From Flavobacteriales bacterium (GTDB taxonomy: Bacteria > Bacteroidota > Bacteroidia > Flavobacteriales_F > PHOS-HE28): a DNA stretch of 6,289 nucleotides. Positions 5,087-6,289 of the stretch are shown here, in pieces. The DNA is taken from contig JADJXH010000002.1 in NCBI GenBank assembly GCA_016715895.1, positions 1-6,289 of the forward strand. The letters are read 5' to 3'. Under the pieces are notes generated by a model that was not told the origin of the DNA, did no database searches, and was given only the letters and a program-made list of their open reading frames with translations. A program made the position numbers and the translations under genes. Positions within the stretch are counted from its first letter, which is position 1; each line of letters starts with the position of its first letter.

Positions 5087-5281
5087 TCACGTCACTGGTA
5101 CAGCATCGTCGTCCAGCCAACGATACTGGCCATTTGGCGTCATGAGAATGATGCCGGCGCGGATTGATTGCAGCCGGCTGCGCATGGCCTCGTCGGTGCG
5201 GTACAGCCAACGCATAGCCGCCCGCACGTCTGCCTCTGTGCAGGGCTGCCAATCGCCGTTAGCTGGTTTGAACTGAAACAT
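5087..5281 (-). CDS. 64-residue ORF, internal start or C-terminal domain of the DUF6011-like protein
   Basis: An ATG at 5281 opens MFQFKPANGDWQPCTEAD and continues in the same frame as the longer upstream gene to the stop at 5087. GAGGTG lies six bases before the ATG, a better ribosome site than any other start in this part. It is preceded by the same hairpin as the 39-residue ORF. The residues have a mixed alpha-beta look, ending YRWLDDDAVPVT, and match no family I know. It may be an independent gene whose upstream neighbour lost its stop codon, or a fused C-terminal domain that is also made separately. Confidence 0.5.
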   Translation of the reverse strand: MFQFKPANGDWQPCTEADVRAAMRWLYRTDEAMRSRLQSIRAGIILMTPNGQYRWLDDDAVPVT

Positions 5282-5548
5282 ACCGGGCACCTCGCCCGGC
5301 CGGGGTGCACCATCCCCGGCCGGGCACGAATAAGGAGAATCCGGCGCGGTTGCCAATGCCGCGCCGCCTGAGGAGGCACTAGAGCCATGAATGGCCAGGG
5401 CGTGTTTGTGGCCCCGGCCGGGGCTTTTCCCGCACACCGGCCCCACCCCGGCCGCGATGCTGGCCGGCGATGTCAGCCGGCGACCACACACCGCGCATTG
5501 CGCAAAAGATGTAGGTTTGGTGTGTTTCTTTGTGCGGGTTTCACCCAT
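5087..5548 (-). CDS. DUF6011-like Cys-motif protein, in-frame with a C-terminal extension
   Basis: Starting at the ATG at 5548 the protein has 153 residues. Residues 18-41 show CAVCGRRLTSPASIAAGVG then PVCGK, with Cys18, Cys21 and Cys39, the compact zinc-binding-like pattern of DUF6011 found in many phage and mobile-element proteins; its role is not known. KSPGRGHKHALAIHG follows. A low-complexity linker (SSASSGGAALATAPDSPYS) leads to CPAGDGAPRPGE, which is the translation of the paired palindrome hairpin, and then to the 64-residue C-terminal part. A GTG at 5602 would add 18 residues, but these lack domain-like character and it lies only ~10 nt from the predicted transcription start. Neither start has a clear Shine-Dalgarno sequence. 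The gene is probably first in the operon leading to HNH and the terminases. Confidence 0.7.
   Translation of the reverse strand: MGETRTKKHTKPTSFAQCAVCGRRLTSPASIAAGVGPVCGKSPGRGHKHALAIHGSSASSGGAALATAPDSPYSCPAGDGAPRPGEVPGMFQFKPANGDWQPCTEADVRAAMRWLYRTDEAMRSRLQSIRAGIILMTPNGQYRWLDDDAVPVT
5294..5325 (-). repeat. Paired-palindrome hairpin inside an open frame
   Basis: Arms 5294-5305 and 5314-5325 are the same 12-bp sequences as at 5031-5062, again with an 8-nt loop, and again followed on the minus strand by GAGG and a start codon. Here the hairpin has no stop codon before it, so it is translated as PAGDGAPRPG. Confidence 0.75.
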
Positions 5549-5618
5549 GATGGTTATACGAAGCAAGGTAGATACAGGCCGTTGCGGCCATCTGCGCCCC
5601 ACATATGGGCATGTCTAT

Positions 5619-5646
5619 AGTATAAACGGACCGGCCGGGGCGTCAA
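5619..5646 (-). promoter_or_regulatory. Sigma70-like promoter upstream of the DUF6011-like gene
   Basis: On the minus strand TTGACG (5646-5641), a 16-bp spacer and TATACT (5624-5619) match consensus at 10 of 12 positions. The spacer contains CCGGCCGG, part of the repeated palindrome, so a protein binding that site would directly block RNA polymerase. Predicted transcription start is near 5612. Confidence 0.65.
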
Positions 5647-5703
5647 GCATTTGCAAACTGTCCGCGATTATGGCACAATGAAGTCGCTCCCCACCCCCAC
5701 GGC

Positions 5704-5736
5704 AAGCCCCGGCCGGGTAACCCCCGGCCGGGGCTT
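5704..5736. terminator. 14-bp GC hairpin after the 108-residue gene
   Basis: Arms 5704-5717 (AAGCCCCGGCCGGG) and 5723-5736 form a perfect 14-bp stem with a 5-nt loop. The stem begins at the stop codon of the minus-strand gene ending at 5736. A terminator or 3' stability element is expected by position, and a new promoter follows. On the minus strand the hairpin is followed by GCCGTGGGG rather than U's; on the plus strand it is followed by TTACTTTG. An intrinsic terminator would therefore work better for plus-strand transcripts, so its role is uncertain. Confidence 0.45.
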
Positions 5737-6062
5737 TACTTTGTCTCACCCTGGCGCAAAAACATGCGCTCGGCCATTGCGTGTACCAGGTCCAGCGCCA
5801 CCTGCGTGGCGAAGGTGGTCTCTGGAAACATTTGCAGACCATACCACGAAACGTCCATGGATGCGTAATACCTGCCCTCATTGATTTGCACGGTCAACAG
5901 CGCCTCACCGCACGTATTGACTACGTAGTACAGCCGCACGTTGCTGGCGAACTCAGCCTGTAGCGCCGTGTAAAATCGAACATACGCCATAATCTCGTCA
6001 TGGCCCGCGCCCGCTGTACGCAGGTCGCTGGCCAGTTGTCTCGTTTCAGTGATCGTATCCAT
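5736..6062 (-). CDS. 108-residue hypothetical protein
   Basis: The ATG at 6062 directly follows the stop of the upstream gene, with GGAGGGG ending four bases before it, a strong ribosome site. The protein seems to have a helical N-terminal region (residues ~1-40), a central strand-rich region rich in aromatic residues (NVRLYYVVNT at 41-50, INEGRYYASMDVSWYGLQMF at 60-79), and a C-terminal helix (~83-103). There are no transmembrane or signal sequences and no catalytic motif I can recognise. It ends in a charged GETK tail at the GC hairpin. It is probably co-transcribed with the RHH-like gene. Function unknown; the good ribosome site and clean boundaries make it likely to be real. Confidence 0.8.
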   Translation of the reverse strand: MDTITETRQLASDLRTAGAGHDEIMAYVRFYTALQAEFASNVRLYYVVNTCGEALLTVQINEGRYYASMDVSWYGLQMFPETTFATQVALDLVHAMAERMFLRQGETK

Positions 6063-6266
6063 TTACCCCTCCAACTGTTTCAAATACGCCAGAATGGCGC
6101 GGATGGTCAGCTCATTGGCGCTGATTTGCAGCGCCTCGCATTGCGCCACCATCCGCTGCCAGGTCTCGTCCGACACGTAGCCCAGGCGGTGGCGCTGGCC
6201 GGCGATGGTGTGGCCGTGCGTGTATTTGCCGTGGGCCGGGCCGGTTGCGTAGTATTTATCTGGCAT
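6063..6266 (-). CDS. Probable ribbon-helix-helix DNA-binding protein
   Basis: The start at 6266 is preferred over the ATG at 6272, because AGGAG ends six bases before 6266 but directly abuts 6272. The 67-residue product has a basic, His/Gly-rich N-terminus (GPAHGKYTHGHTIAGQRHRL) and then a CopG/Arc-like pattern: a short strand HRLGYVS, helix DETWQRMVAQCEAL, a turn ISANELT, and helix IRAILAYLKQLEG. That order (strand, helix, turn, helix) with SDE and the 'small residue-N/S-ELT-R-AI' spacing is typical of ribbon-helix-helix proteins, which bind operators as dimers. The likely role is transcriptional regulation of phage genes, possibly through one of the repeats in this window, but no target is shown. 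The call rests on pattern only. Confidence 0.6.
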   Translation of the reverse strand: MPDKYYATGPAHGKYTHGHTIAGQRHRLGYVSDETWQRMVAQCEALQISANELTIRAILAYLKQLEG

Positions 6267-6289
6267 CGTCATCTCCTGCCATTGCTGCC

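Larger units (their letters stand above)
4835..5732. repeat. Cluster of nine CCCGGCCGGG palindromes
   Basis: Perfect copies start at 4835, 4881, 5032, 5052, 5295, 5315, 5413, 5708 and 5723, and a one-mismatch copy lies at 5630-5639. Two further perfect copies lie outside the cluster at 2262 and 2453. Copies sit both in spacers and inside genes, where they read as PAG or RPG. The copy at 5411-5424 extends to a 14-bp perfect palindrome GCCCCGGCCGGGGC. Random expectation for one 10-mer in this length is far below one, even allowing for GC-rich DNA. Confidence 0.92.

Noticed and set aside
5013..5252. 79-codon minus-strand frame ending GEDVTK just before the 39-residue ORF
   Set aside because: It is out of frame with and overlaps the 64-residue coding region, has shadow-like composition, and resembles the neighbouring product only where both translate the repeated hairpin.
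5087..5602. Extended DUF6011-like gene from the GTG at 5602
   Set aside because: The extra 18 residues look random, no ribosome site precedes the GTG, and the start lies about 10 nt from the predicted transcription start. The ATG at 5548 is preferred, though not proven.
5650..5682. Plus-strand promoter TTGCAA-N17-CACAAT
   Set aside because: The -10 match is only moderate and no plausible plus-strand gene follows.
4835..5732. CRISPR-like array from the repeated palindromes
   Set aside because: Spacing is irregular, repeats are only 10-14 bp and many lie within coding sequence.

Overview
The window looks like part of a tailed phage (Caudoviricetes) genome or prophage. All convincing genes lie on the minus strand, so the biological reading order runs from base 6289 down to base 1. 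The evidence for a phage is a P27-type small terminase subunit, an HK97/P27-type large terminase subunit, an HNH nuclease immediately upstream of them, short tightly packed genes with 4-base ATGA/GTGA/TGATG overlaps, and many small genes of unknown function. The host cannot be named from the sequence. The DNA is GC-rich and peppered with one GC palindrome (CCCGGCCGGG). A GC-rich environmental bacterium such as a Chloroflexi or Actinobacteria member would fit, but this is a weak inference.

Layout in transcription order. (1) 6289-5736: two abutting small genes, a probable ribbon-helix-helix protein and a 108-residue unknown, closed by a 14-bp GC hairpin. (2) 5646-5619: a good sigma70-like promoter, followed by a DUF6011-like Cys-motif protein that reads in frame through a paired-palindrome hairpin into a 64-residue C-terminal part with its own good ribosome site and start. 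(3) 5062-5031: a second copy of the same hairpin-plus-ribosome-site module, then a 39-residue ORF overlapping an HNH nuclease gene. (4) 4500-2127: an AT-rich spacer, then terS, terL and a 63-residue unknown, all overlapping. terL is split by a +1 frameshift at a six-T run. (5) 2130-1: a near-consensus promoter, a ~158-nt highly structured leader, a PAPS-reductase/DndC-like ATP-pyrophosphatase gene, a compact cytosine-C5 DNA methyltransferase gene, and the start of a further gene that leaves the window.

The most interesting part is the 2.1-kb section after the terminase. In a standard packaging module the portal gene would be expected here. Instead there are two enzyme genes, visibly less GC-rich than the terminase region, built as tandem cassettes. 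Each gene is preceded by a copy of the same ~35-bp leader box, and each ends in a perfect 42-bp direct repeat that contains the end of the gene and the start of the next one. The leader of the first cassette can form a 21-bp RNA helix in which all three departures from perfect DNA complementarity are G-U wobbles on the transcribed strand, competing with another nested structure. A sulfur-chemistry PP-loop enzyme and a DNA methyltransferase under one promoter suggest a DNA-modification or anti-restriction cargo operon. That function is inference.

A second notable signal is the palindrome CCCGGCCGGG, found as 11 perfect copies in 6.3 kb, nine of them between 4835 and 5732. Several are paired to make hairpins placed just before ribosome sites or just after stop codons.
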